From Acidithiobacillus thiooxidans ATCC 19377 (GTDB taxonomy: Bacteria; Pseudomonadota; Gammaproteobacteria; Acidithiobacillales; Acidithiobacillaceae): DNA of 64,000 nt. Below the pieces are notes generated by a model. It searched no databases. It was not told where the DNA came from and saw nothing but the letters and a program-made list of their open reading frames with translations. The number at the start of each line of letters is the position of its first letter. Position 1 is the first letter of the stretch. This document shows, piece after piece, positions 20,862-30,183 of this stretch. Where the stretch lies: assembly GCF_009662475.1 (NCBI RefSeq), contig NZ_CP045571.1:2602501-2666500 (forward strand), written 5' to 3'. A program made the translations under genes and the position numbers.

Positions 20862-22070
20862 TCAAAAAGCATTTTCAGGAGCTAATCTTTTTTCTTGCCC
20901 ATATTGCACAGCCATTAAAATGGCAAAAGGAATTGCCTGACCCTCCAGCCAGATAAATGTATCTGCAAAGCTACCCAGCACAAACCATAACCAGGTAACC
21001 ACCTGCACATAGCGCAGCAGTGGATCACTATGGCGCCATGCCCGGATCCCCAAATAGCCTATCAAAATAACCAGCGGAATAAATCCAAACAAACCCAACT
21101 CTGATAAATAGGCCAAAAATGAATTATTAGGACCGATCATGCTATCCACAACAGGAGGCAATTTAGGCTCCAGACCTCTTCTTGCCAGATCATAATAGGA
21201 CGTTCTGAACTGTCCTGCGCCCACTCCAAAAAAAGGATGTTCAGCAAACATCTGTATAGCTGAGTGTGCATAGACCAGACGTAAACCAACACTGGTAATC
21301 ACCCAGCCATTAAAAAACAGATAAACATCGTACACAGCCTGAATCCAGCGACTACGCAAAACCGGGGAAAGCAAGGCAATGCCCGCAAGAACAAAACCGG
21401 CTACTGTTCCGGCAACCCGATAGCGCGGAAACATCCACAATAAAACCAGCAAAGCCAATATAAAATATACCGCCTGCCCCGTTCTGCCAATCGTAAACAT
21501 CAACTGCCAGAGCAATAATATAAATATGCCAAGAGCAATGCGTGGGCTCCAGAACAAAGTTTTTTCCGTGATGGCAAACATCAACAGCAACAACCCTGAG
21601 GCCAGCATCATACTGAAAGTAATATGGGTTTGTGCTAGACCAATTGGCCCCTGCCCAAGGAGATCCCGGAAGTGCCAACCCAGTACTTGCAATATACCTA
21701 TCAATCCATTGGTGGTCAGCGCGACAATAAAAGATCGCAACAGGTAAACATAGTCTTTCTTCTGCCAGGGCATTACCGCCACCAGGGGCAAAAACCATAA
21801 ATACCAAATATGTCTTACTGGCTCGTAATCATTCGCAGCCAAATGATAACGAAACAAATCATACATATTGATAATGAAAATAATAGCTATCGTCAAAACA
21901 AAAATGTTTGGCCGCAATTGTCGCCAATATCCCGACCATAAGAACGTAATCAAAAAAATTATGGCTGCATATTTGGTGAGCGAAATGGCCAAAGGAATGG
22001 TTAGAAATAACAACCATAATGCCATGAACGGGACTTTTTCACGACACCAAAGAACTGTTTTCGCTCCCAT
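20862..22070 (-). CDS. O-antigen ligase / polymerase-like membrane protein (WaaL/Wzy family)
   Basis: A 402-residue protein with about ten to twelve hydrophobic helices and a larger periplasmic loop late in the chain. The loop contains HPFFGVGAGQFR, the 'H.hfGvG.g.F' signature of O-antigen ligases (Wzy_C domain). Such proteins either attach O-polysaccharide to lipid A-core or polymerise repeat units; sequence alone does not separate the two. It lies alone between tRNA-Arg and pssA, about 31 kb from the main polysaccharide cluster, which fits a lipopolysaccharide ligase better than a cluster-specific polymerase. That preference is inference. Confidence 0.82.
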   Translation of the reverse strand: MGAKTVLWCREKVPFMALWLLFLTIPLAISLTKYAAIIFLITFLWSGYWRQLRPNIFVLTIAIIFIINMYDLFRYHLAANDYEPVRHIWYLWFLPLVAVMPWQKKDYVYLLRSFIVALTTNGLIGILQVLGWHFRDLLGQGPIGLAQTHITFSMMLASGLLLLMFAITEKTLFWSPRIALGIFILLLWQLMFTIGRTGQAVYFILALLVLLWMFPRYRVAGTVAGFVLAGIALLSPVLRSRWIQAVYDVYLFFNGWVITSVGLRLVYAHSAIQMFAEHPFFGVGAGQFRTSYYDLARRGLEPKLPPVVDSMIGPNNSFLAYLSELGLFGFIPLVILIGYLGIRAWRHSDPLLRYVQVVTWLWFVLGSFADTFIWLEGQAIPFAILMAVQYGQEKRLAPENAF

Positions 22071-22104
22071 CTAAACACTTCCCTGTGGTGATATAAAAAT
22101 CAAC

Positions 22105-22857
22105 TCAAGACGAATGGCTTCCACGGCGTCTTTTTAAACGCCGGCTGCGGATCTGCCAAAGGGTCAGCACCAAACCCACTGCCACGTATATAATCCCGGC
22201 AAAGAAAAGCACCAAAGGCGGATGTACGGCGATCAGGGCAACCACCAAAACGACAATAATAGCCAGTGCAAAAGGAACACGCCCGTGCAGGTCAAAGTCT
22301 TTGAAACTGCGAAAACGGACATTACTGACCATCAGCAGCCCCAGAACATAGACCAACCCCAAGGCGATATATTCACTGATTTGGGTCAGCCAGGGATACC
22401 CCTCGCCAACCGCCACCCAGACCAGACTGGCCAGAACGGCTGCCGCAGTGGGGATAGGCAAGCCCTGAAAGTAGCGTTTTGAAGTGCTGTGCACCTGGGT
22501 ATTAAAACGCGCCAGACGCAAGGCTCCACAAGCCGTATAAACAAAAGCACCCAACCAGCCGAACTTGCCGAAATCTTGAAGCCCCCAAAGCAGTACCAGA
22601 ATAGCTGGAGCCAATCCAAAGGCGATTACATCGGCCAGTGAATCATATTCTGCACCAAAAGCACTTTCCGTATGCGTCATGCGGGCAACTCTGCCATCAA
22701 GACCGTCAAGAATCATGGCGATGAATATGACGATTGCGGCGGTACGATAATGGCCATGAATAGACGCAACAATGGAATAAAAACCGGCAAAAAGACTGGC
22801 TGTCGTAAACAAATTGGGGAGTACATAAACGCCCCGCCGGGGATACCGGGGATTCAT
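22105..22857 (-). CDS. pssA: CDP-diacylglycerol-serine O-phosphatidyltransferase
   Basis: PssA makes phosphatidylserine, the precursor of phosphatidylethanolamine, in the membrane. The CDP-alcohol phosphotransferase motif is visible as LDGLDGRVARMTHTESAFGA plus EYDSLADV, in the membrane-embedded type II (Bacillus-like) form. The frame continues upstream to 22887, but ATG at 22857 overlaps the psd stop as ATGA and gives 250 residues beginning MNPRYPRRGVYVLPN, the usual N-terminus. Translational coupling with psd, which uses its product, is likely. Confidence 0.94.
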   Translation of the reverse strand: MNPRYPRRGVYVLPNLFTTASLFAGFYSIVASIHGHYRTAAIVIFIAMILDGLDGRVARMTHTESAFGAEYDSLADVIAFGLAPAILVLLWGLQDFGKFGWLGAFVYTACGALRLARFNTQVHSTSKRYFQGLPIPTAAAVLASLVWVAVGEGYPWLTQISEYIALGLVYVLGLLMVSNVRFRSFKDFDLHGRVPFALAIIVVLVVALIAVHPPLVLFFAGIIYVAVGLVLTLWQIRSRRLKRRRGSHSS

Positions 22858-23525
22858 GATATGGATCCAGGCAAAGTAGCCAGACACTGCGCGCCGGAAC
22901 GCACCCTCTCACCAATCCGCACCTGAACTTCCGTGTCCAGTGGTAAATAGGTATCGACCCGCGATCCAAAACGAATAAAACCAAAACGCTGTCCACTGGC
23001 CACGTCATGATCGTTACGGACATAGCAGACAATGCGCCGGGCCACCAGACCCGCCACCTGCACAACGGTGACGTCATGCCCTCCGGAAGTTTTCACCCAA
23101 ATCGCATTCCGTTCATTTTCCACTGAGGCTTTGTCCAGGGCGGCATTAAAAAACCTGCCCGGGAAATACCAGACATTTTGTATATGTCCACTGACCGGCA
23201 TGCGATTGACGTGTACATCAAACACATTCATAAAAATACTGATTTTAAGCGCGGGCCGCGACAGGTAAGGATCATCGACCTGCTCAATGGCAATCACCCG
23301 ACCATCCGCTGGACAAAGGACAGACCGAGAGGACAAATCCGGTAAGGGCCGACGAGGATCCCGAAAAAACTGCAGACTGAACAAAAACAACAGATAAAAA
23401 AACGCCGAGAGGAGCAACCACCAACCTGTCAAAAAAATCTGCAAGACAACGGCGATAATCAGAAAGGCGAGCAGAAAAGGCCAGCCTTCACGCGCCAGAA
23501 CAGGATATGGATAGTCAGTTTTCAT
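22854..23525 (-). CDS. psd: Phosphatidylserine decarboxylase, short proenzyme type
   Basis: Psd converts phosphatidylserine to phosphatidylethanolamine. This 223-residue form is the compact type with one N-terminal hydrophobic hairpin (residues about 13-50). The self-cleavage site appears as RFGSRVD near residue 186; Ser would become the pyruvoyl group of the alpha chain. Other conserved elements are PADGRVI and MNVFDVHVNR. It directly precedes pssA with a 4-bp overlap. Confidence 0.93.
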   Translation of the reverse strand: MKTDYPYPVLAREGWPFLLAFLIIAVVLQIFLTGWWLLLSAFFYLLFLFSLQFFRDPRRPLPDLSSRSVLCPADGRVIAIEQVDDPYLSRPALKISIFMNVFDVHVNRMPVSGHIQNVWYFPGRFFNAALDKASVENERNAIWVKTSGGHDVTVVQVAGLVARRIVCYVRNDHDVASGQRFGFIRFGSRVDTYLPLDTEVQVRIGERVRSGAQCLATLPGSIS

Positions 23526-23556
23526 GGGCGGAGCGTATCAGGACCGGAGCCATGAG

Positions 23557-23604
23557 AAAAGGGCGAACACCCAAGGCTCTGGCCCAAGAGGAATTCACCC
23601 TTTT
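23557..23604 (-). terminator. Possible terminator of the ilvIHC operon
   Basis: Arms AAAAGGGCGAA (23557-23567) and TTCACCCTTTT (23594-23604) pair over 11 bp with one G-U, loop 26 bases. It starts 19 bp after the ilvC stop in the direction of transcription, and the 3' arm ends in TTTTC. Confidence 0.4.
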
Positions 23605-23622
23605 TCAAAAGTGCAAACAAAT

Positions 23623-24675
<1,053 letters not shown>

Positions 24676-24686
24676 TCAGGAAAAAT

Positions 24687-25172
24687 TCAGATGGCCTTGG
24701 CCCCGCGACTGATGGCGCTGGCACCACTGCGCACCACCTCAATGACCATGCCCGGGTCCAGCGCATGAATAAAGGCATCCAGCTTGTCACCAGGACCCGT
24801 GAGTTCAATGGTGTAAGAACGATCAGTGACGTCAATGATCCGCCCCCGGAAAATATCCGAAAGCCGCTTCACCTCTTCACGATCAGGGCCGACAGCGTGA
24901 ACCTTGATCAGCATCAGCTCACGCTCAATGTGCGGCCCTTCGCTGAGATCATGCACGCGAATCACTTCAATCAGCTTGTTCAACTGTTTGAGTACCTGCT
25001 CCATGATTTCTTCGGAACCGCTGGTGGCCACAGTCATGCGCGAGATGCTGGCATCATGGGTTGGCGCTACCGTCATGGCCTCAATGTTATAACCCCGCGC
25101 CGAAAATAAACCTGCCACCCGCGACAAGGCACCCGCTTCGTTTTCCAATAAAATAGAAATGATATGGCGCAT
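24687..25172 (-). CDS. ilvH: Acetolactate synthase small (regulatory) subunit
   Basis: IlvH activates the catalytic subunit and confers valine feedback inhibition. The N-terminal ACT domain begins ISILLENEAGALSRVAGLFSARGYNIE, and the family signature SISRMTVATSG follows. The C-terminal domain contains RGRIIDVTDRSYTIELTG. 161 residues is typical. It begins 2 bp after the ilvI stop. Confidence 0.97.
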   Translation of the reverse strand: MRHIISILLENEAGALSRVAGLFSARGYNIEAMTVAPTHDASISRMTVATSGSEEIMEQVLKQLNKLIEVIRVHDLSEGPHIERELMLIKVHAVGPDREEVKRLSDIFRGRIIDVTDRSYTIELTGPGDKLDAFIHALDPGMVIEVVRSGASAISRGAKAI

Positions 25173-25174
25173 GC

Positions 25175-26920
25175 TTACACCAGGATCATTTCAGAAAGTG
25201 CCGCACCAGCAGGCACCATGGGATAAACATTCTCCTTGGCATCCACGCGGAAATCCATGAATACCATACGATCCTTGAGAAGTAAGGCTTCGCGGATGAC
25301 TGGCTCGACGTCAGCGGGAGTATCCGCACGCAAACCAATATGCCCATAGGCTTCAGCCAGTTTCACGAAATCCGGCAAGGCATCCACATAGCTCATGGCA
25401 TAACGATCTTCATAAAAGAATTCCTGCCACTGGCGGACCATACCGAGATAATGATTATTCAGGCAGGCCACCTTGAGGGGCAACTTGTATTGCTGACAGG
25501 TAGATAATTCCTGAATATTCATCTGGATACTGCCATCACCGGTAATACAGACCACCGTAGCATCGGGCTCAGCCACCTGCGCTCCCATGGCTGCAGGCAA
25601 GCCAAAACCCATCGTTCCCAAACCACCACTATTCACCCAGCGACGGGGTTTATCAAAACCATAAAACTGGGCAGCCCACATCTGATGCTGTCCCACATCA
25701 GAAGTCACAATGGCATCTCCGCCAGTCAGTTCAAACAGTTTTTGTACCACAAACTGCGGCTTGATGATCTGCTCATCCTGCTGGTAATGGAGACAATCGC
25801 GCTTGCGCCATTCCGCAATCTGCGCCCACCAGGCCTGCATGGCATGGGGGTCGTTCAGTGCATCCAATTCACCAAGTACCTGATTCATTTCCGTCAGGAC
25901 CTGCTGGAGATCACCAACAATCGGCACATCCACCCGGACATTTTTGGAAATGGAGGAAGGATCCACATCCACATGCACAATTTTGGCATGCGGCGCGAAC
26001 TTGGCGAGATTACCGGTAACCCGGTCATCAAAACGTGCGCCCAACGCCACCAGCACATCACAATGCTGTACCGCCATGTTGGCTTCATAAGTGCCATGCA
26101 TACCCAACATGCCTACAAACTGGGGGTCAGAAGCAGGGTAAGCGCCCAGGCCCATCAGGGTATGGGTAATGGGCACATTCAGGCTCCGGACCAGCTTGCG
26201 GAGCTCTTCAGAAGCATTCCCCAATATCACCCCGCCACCGGTATAAAACATCGGACGCTGGGCACTGGCAATCATCTGCATGGCCTTGCGCACCTGCCCG
26301 GGATGTCCCTTGACTGTCGGCTTGTAGGATCGCAAGGAAATCTTGTCCGGATAGTGATAGGCAAACTGATGGCTGGTCACATCCTTGGGAATGTCCACCA
26401 GCACCGGGCCAGGTCTGCCGGTTGCCGCCAGATAAAAAGCGGCCTTCAAGGTACTAGCCAGATCCTTGATGTCCTTGACAAGGAAATTGTGCTTGGTACA
26501 AGGCCGGGTAATACCCACCGTATCCACTTCCTGAAAGGCATCATTACCAATCAGCGCAACGGGAACCTGTCCACTGATCACCACCAGAGGGACGGAGTCC
26601 ATGTAGGCCGTGGCGATGCCGGTAACGGCGTTGGTGGCACCCGGACCACTGGTCACCAGCGCCACGCCCACCTTGCCGGTCACCCGGGAATAAGCATCAG
26701 CAGCGTGCACAGCCGCCTGCTCATGGCGTACCAGTACATGCTGCACGGCTTCCTGCTTATCCAGGGCATCGTAAATGTAAAGAACAGCACCACCGGGATA
26801 ACCAAAAACGAATTCCACACCTTCATCACGCAGGGCGCGCACCACAATCTCGGCACCGGTCAAGGTTTCGGATTCAGTTTTTGGGCTCAGGCGCTCATGG
26901 GTGGTGGTCGGGGACGTCAT
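25175..26920 (-). CDS. ilvI: Acetolactate synthase large (catalytic) subunit
   Basis: ThDP-dependent acetohydroxyacid synthase that makes acetolactate from two pyruvates, or acetohydroxybutyrate with 2-oxobutyrate. The catalytic Glu lies in GYPGGAVLYIYDAL. The ThDP/Mg motif is GDGSIQMNIQELSTC...N (about residues 450-475). 581 residues. The 2-oxobutyrate would come from ilvA at 49.7 kb in the same window. ilvB and ilvI cannot be separated by sequence alone; the adjacent short ilvH-type subunit guides the symbol. Confidence 0.96.
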   Translation of the reverse strand: MTSPTTTHERLSPKTESETLTGAEIVVRALRDEGVEFVFGYPGGAVLYIYDALDKQEAVQHVLVRHEQAAVHAADAYSRVTGKVGVALVTSGPGATNAVTGIATAYMDSVPLVVISGQVPVALIGNDAFQEVDTVGITRPCTKHNFLVKDIKDLASTLKAAFYLAATGRPGPVLVDIPKDVTSHQFAYHYPDKISLRSYKPTVKGHPGQVRKAMQMIASAQRPMFYTGGGVILGNASEELRKLVRSLNVPITHTLMGLGAYPASDPQFVGMLGMHGTYEANMAVQHCDVLVALGARFDDRVTGNLAKFAPHAKIVHVDVDPSSISKNVRVDVPIVGDLQQVLTEMNQVLGELDALNDPHAMQAWWAQIAEWRKRDCLHYQQDEQIIKPQFVVQKLFELTGGDAIVTSDVGQHQMWAAQFYGFDKPRRWVNSGGLGTMGFGLPAAMGAQVAEPDATVVCITGDGSIQMNIQELSTCQQYKLPLKVACLNNHYLGMVRQWQEFFYEDRYAMSYVDALPDFVKLAEAYGHIGLRADTPADVEPVIREALLLKDRMVFMDFRVDAKENVYPMVPAGAALSEMILV

Positions 26921-26956
26921 CGTCGTACTCCTCAGGGAATAAAGTATCAGCGCAAA

Positions 26957-26985
26957 AAACTAGACAGTTTTCCCATGCAGGTCAA
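26957..26985 (-). promoter_or_regulatory. Predicted sigma-70 promoter of ilvIHC
   Basis: On the minus strand TTGACC (26985-26980), a 17-bp spacer and TAGTTT (26962-26957) lie about 35 bp before the ilvI start, which has TGAGGAG upstream. No leader peptide rich in Ile, Val or Leu codons fits between promoter and gene, so classical ilv attenuation is unlikely. Confidence 0.45.
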
Positions 26986-27030
26986 ATAAAAATGCCTTGG
27001 CGTACTTTGCCCGCCATCTATAGCCCGCCA

Positions 27031-28572
27031 TTAGTAATGCTTATGTAAATTTTCCATGTAATCGCGGGCCTTGGCGACCAGGTTTTCCGGCAGGCCGCGT
27101 TTGGCGGCAATCACCAGTCCCAGCGAACGGCCAGGCACACCAATCTCCAGCTCGTAGGTAGGCTCCAGCCGTTCATGATCAAAACGCATGGAAGCATTAC
27201 GCAGACAGGCATGGCTTTCAGCAAAGGATTTGAGAGGGGTCAAATGGGTCGTCACCATGCCGCGCACCCCCCGCTCGGCCAGGTGGTCCAGTACCGCCAT
27301 GGCCAGGGCGGCGCCCTCTTCCGGGTCGGTACCAGTACCCAATTCATCCAGTAAAATCAGGGTATGATCATCGGCGTCGGCAAGAAGACGTTTGAGCACT
27401 TCCACATGCCCGGAATAGGTGGAAAGCTGAAAAGCCACACTTTGCGGATCGCCCATATCGACAAAAATCCGGGTGAAGTTACCGACCACAGCCCGTCCCG
27501 CCACCGGAACATGCAGTCCGCAATGGGCCATTACGGTCAGCAGGCCCACGGTTTTCAGTGAAACACTTTTCCCGCCCGTATTAGGTCCGGTCACTACCAG
27601 AATCGGACAATCGGGATTTATATGTACCGTCAGCGGCTTGGGTTGCGGGCCGCGCTTTTCAGCGTAGGCCAGGATCAGTTGCGGGTGATAGGCCTCTTCC
27701 AGAATCAATACCGGTTCATCCACCATTTCTGCCGCCTTGGCCTGTAAATGAATGGATAATTGCGCACCAGCAATGGCCAGATCCAGCCAGGTCAGCGATT
27801 CCACCAAGTGCTGCAGGGCACTGAGCCGTTCCCTGCCTTCATCACTGAGCGCACGCAGAATGGCCTGATTTTCCTGCTCAATACTCCCGGCGATTTTCTC
27901 CAGCCGATTATTGCTGGCCACCAGTTCCATAGGCTCTACCAGATAACCATGACCACCCGGACCAGTACCCCGCCGCACGCCGCGAATCTGATCCGTAGCG
28001 CCATCGGGCAGATGTACGCAGGCACGCTGCCCGGACCAGTGCAATTTGGCACCCGGAGTGCCCAGGTGGGACTGCATGGACCTCTGAATCTGATCGCGTT
28101 CGGTTTTGAGTTCGGCATGCAATTGGCGCAGCGCGGCGTTACCATCTTCGCGGACGCTGCCGTTGGGCATCAACACGGCGTCAATTTTGGGAAGGAGATC
28201 GGCGGCTGCATCCAGACGTTCCGGCCCGGTTGGCAACAAGGTAGGTCGCTTTTCAGCAAAAGGACGCAATTCCTTGCCCACGCGCAACACCAGCGCCAGG
28301 TTGCGGAAAGCGGTTCCTGCCAGTGCTGCACCAGGACTGGCAACCTGGCGGATAGCAGCACGAATATCCGGTAATTCCGGAACCACCGGTCCTTCGCCGG
28401 ACTCCAGACCAAAGCGCGCCGCCGTAATGGCATCCTGTAACTGCCGGGCGACACCGACACTGGGGGCAGGCCCCAAATTACGGGCCGCATCGGCACCAAA
28501 AGGGGTCGCACACAATTTTTCCAGTAATCGGCGAATCCCCTCGAATTCCAGGGGTTTCAGGTCGGCTTCCAT
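27031..28572 (-). CDS. MutS2-like ATPase lacking the Smr domain
   Basis: A 513-residue MutS-family protein with the MutS2 core layout: N-terminal 'LEF..I...L......G' helices, clamp region, then the ABC-type ATPase. Walker A is GPNTGGKS at 329-336, followed by STYSGHVEVLKRLL, Walker B LILLDELGTGTDPEEGAALA and the H-loop TTHLTPLK. MutS2 proteins are normally about 780 residues, with a coiled coil, KOW and a C-terminal Smr nuclease. Here the protein stops just after the ATPase and the downstream DNA encodes no Smr segment. ATP-driven binding to branched DNA or collided ribosomes is possible by family analogy; the nuclease step would be absent. It is last in the tadA-yjbQ-unknown-mutS2 run. Confidence 0.85.
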   Translation of the reverse strand: MEADLKPLEFEGIRRLLEKLCATPFGADAARNLGPAPSVGVARQLQDAITAARFGLESGEGPVVPELPDIRAAIRQVASPGAALAGTAFRNLALVLRVGKELRPFAEKRPTLLPTGPERLDAAADLLPKIDAVLMPNGSVREDGNAALRQLHAELKTERDQIQRSMQSHLGTPGAKLHWSGQRACVHLPDGATDQIRGVRRGTGPGGHGYLVEPMELVASNNRLEKIAGSIEQENQAILRALSDEGRERLSALQHLVESLTWLDLAIAGAQLSIHLQAKAAEMVDEPVLILEEAYHPQLILAYAEKRGPQPKPLTVHINPDCPILVVTGPNTGGKSVSLKTVGLLTVMAHCGLHVPVAGRAVVGNFTRIFVDMGDPQSVAFQLSTYSGHVEVLKRLLADADDHTLILLDELGTGTDPEEGAALAMAVLDHLAERGVRGMVTTHLTPLKSFAESHACLRNASMRFDHERLEPTYELEIGVPGRSLGLVIAAKRGLPENLVAKARDYMENLHKHY

Positions 28573-28635
28573 GGGTTCTCCTCAGTTTGGAATTTTATCA
28601 AGAGTACAAAAGGCTACCGTCTAATGCCAATCCGC

Positions 28636-29061
28636 TTAAGCTTGAGTCAGTTCTCGCCACCAGCGTTTGCGGCCTTCCGGGACGATAAATGATCCGAGAT
28701 CATCAGGTGCCATGCGCGACAAAATCCAGCCGGGCGGAACCAGTTTGCCACTGCTGCCGCAAGATGCGCCGAGGTTGTTGGGATCATATATTTTAATGAG
28801 TTGTGGATGGTCAAAATCATCCACATAGACAATACCCAGGTATTTTTCGCGATGATCCTGGTGCAACAGCGCACTGATGGCCGCCAGACGCTGCCGGAGC
28901 ACTTCAGCCTTCACCGGCTGTTCAGGATAATCCACCCCGACAAAATACACATACCAGCCATCATCGGCCTGAGCGTCCAGGGTTTCCACAAAAGTGTCCC
29001 AACGTGCCCAGTCCTTGATACCCCACAGCATCCCCCGATAAACATCTGTAAATTTCGACAT
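28636..29061 (-). CDS. Conserved-looking hypothetical protein, function unknown
   Basis: I do not recognise this 141-residue soluble protein. It has no signal peptide or membrane segment and is rich in aromatic residues (GMLWGIKDWARWDTF, GWYVYFVGVDYPEQP). A middle segment, YLGIVYVDDFDHPQLIKIYD, looks like paired beta strands, and GASCGSSGKLVPPGWILSRM looks like a loop plus helix. Only one Cys is present. The start follows the yjbQ stop with no gap and the stop is 63 bp before the mutS2-like gene, so it is probably a true coding gene in that operon. No function is proposed. Confidence 0.7.
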   Translation of the reverse strand: MSKFTDVYRGMLWGIKDWARWDTFVETLDAQADDGWYVYFVGVDYPEQPVKAEVLRQRLAAISALLHQDHREKYLGIVYVDDFDHPQLIKIYDPNNLGASCGSSGKLVPPGWILSRMAPDDLGSFIVPEGRKRWWRELTQA

Positions 29062-29493
29062 TCAAAATTCTCCTGTTGCGCCCTGAAAACTGAGCAATAC
29101 CTGCCGGGTCAGGGGGCGGGTACGATGTTCAAATAAAAAAACGCCCTGCCAGACCCCAAGGGCTGCGCGGCCTTCCCTGACCGGTATGACCAGACTATTT
29201 TGGGTCAATACACAACGCAAATGCGCAGACATATCATCCGGGCCTTCATTGCGATGATAAAAATGGGGATCATCATCGGGCACCAGCCGGGCAAAATACC
29301 CGAGAATATCCCTTTGCACGTCCGGATCAGCATTCTCCTGAATAATCAGACTGGCCGAAGTATGGGGAACAAACACATTCACCAGCCCCTCCCGGGCACC
29401 TATGCTCTGGAGCCAATCCTGGAGCTTTTCCGTCAGCTCATGCAGCCCCCGGCCACCGTGTTGAATTTTCCACTCCGCACTGAAATGCTTCAT
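29062..29493 (-). CDS. yjbQ: YjbQ family protein (UPF0047, thiamine-phosphate-synthase-like activity)
   Basis: A 143-residue member of the UPF0047 family, trimeric small beta proteins. Signature segments are VNVFVPHTSASLIIQENAD and the C-terminal LGVWQGVFLFEHR. Some homologues have been reported to show weak thiamine-phosphate synthase activity, but the physiological role is unclear. It overlaps tadA by 4 bp and abuts the downstream unknown gene exactly. Confidence 0.9.
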   Translation of the reverse strand: MKHFSAEWKIQHGGRGLHELTEKLQDWLQSIGAREGLVNVFVPHTSASLIIQENADPDVQRDILGYFARLVPDDDPHFYHRNEGPDDMSAHLRCVLTQNSLVIPVREGRAALGVWQGVFLFEHRTRPLTRQVLLSFQGATGEF

Positions 29494-29981
29494 GCTTTAC
29501 CCTTTTGTTGGGCGCGCCGCACCCGAAAAAAATCCCGCAATAAGATTGCTGACTGTTCTGCCAACAGACCACCTTCCGCCATAATGCGATGATTAAAACG
29601 CGAGTCGTCCAGTAAATGATAAAGGCTTTCCACCGCCCCCGCCTTGGGATCAGCCGCTCCGTAAACTACCCGGCTGACCCGGGCATGAAGCATGGCTCCT
29701 ACACACATGACACAGGGTTCCAAAGTGACGTAGAGCGTGGATCCCGTCAGTCGATAATTCTCAGCCAGACGTGCTGCTGCACGCAACACCCGTATTTCTG
29801 CATGCGCGCTGGGATCGTGTTCGGCAATGGGTGCATTGTGGGCGCCCGCCATGAATACTCCGTCCTCGTTCACCAGCACCGCACCGACCGGCACCTCTCC
29901 GACAGCAGCCGACTGCGCCGCCAGATCCAGAGCCATGCTCATCCAGCGCCTATCCGATATTTGTTGCTCTGCTGTCATCAA
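29490..29981 (-). CDS. tadA: tRNA-specific adenosine deaminase (A34 to inosine)
   Basis: TadA converts the wobble adenosine of tRNA-Arg(ACG) to inosine. The zinc site is DPSAHAEIRVLRAA (His and catalytic Glu near residues 60-62) with PCVMCVGAMLHARVSRVVYG (two Cys ligands). The ending resembles TadA helices that contact the tRNA (SILLRDFFRVRR). 163 residues is typical. It is first in a leftward operon with yjbQ, the unknown gene and the mutS2-like gene, and is divergent from pilM. Confidence 0.95.
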   Translation of the reverse strand: MMTAEQQISDRRWMSMALDLAAQSAAVGEVPVGAVLVNEDGVFMAGAHNAPIAEHDPSAHAEIRVLRAAARLAENYRLTGSTLYVTLEPCVMCVGAMLHARVSRVVYGAADPKAGAVESLYHLLDDSRFNHRIMAEGGLLAEQSAILLRDFFRVRRAQQKGKA

Positions 29982-30051
29982 GGTTCCTGCTATTTGCCTG
30001 ATTTATAGCCGTACCGGACACTACAAGAGTAACTATTTGTAGTCTCGCGCC

Positions 30052-30079
30052 TTGACAGAATCCGGAATGCTGCTAATTT
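30052..30079 (+). promoter_or_regulatory. Predicted promoter of the pil operon
   Basis: A perfect TTGACA (30052-30057) is followed after 16 bp by TAATTT (30074-30079), about 105 bp before the pilM start. A separate inverted repeat, ACTACAA (30020-30026) with TTGTAGT (30037-30043), lies just upstream and may be an operator or hairpin for the divergent tadA side. Confidence 0.4.
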
Positions 30080-30183
30080 CCACCGCAAGTTGCGAAAAAG
30101 ATACTAGCCATGCATACGTTTCATCAACTTAATTTGCAAGGCAATGATTGTAACATTTGTCAGACCATAAAAAAGGAATAGAC

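Noticed and set aside
25685-26989. A 434-codon plus-strand frame opposite ilvI
   Set aside because: The minus strand encodes a complete acetolactate synthase; the plus-strand translation has low-complexity His/Gly-rich character and no domain. It is a shadow of codon bias.
26921-27030. Ile/Val/Leu attenuator leader before ilvI
   Set aside because: The gap between predicted promoter and start is too short, and no leader peptide rich in branched-chain codons is present.
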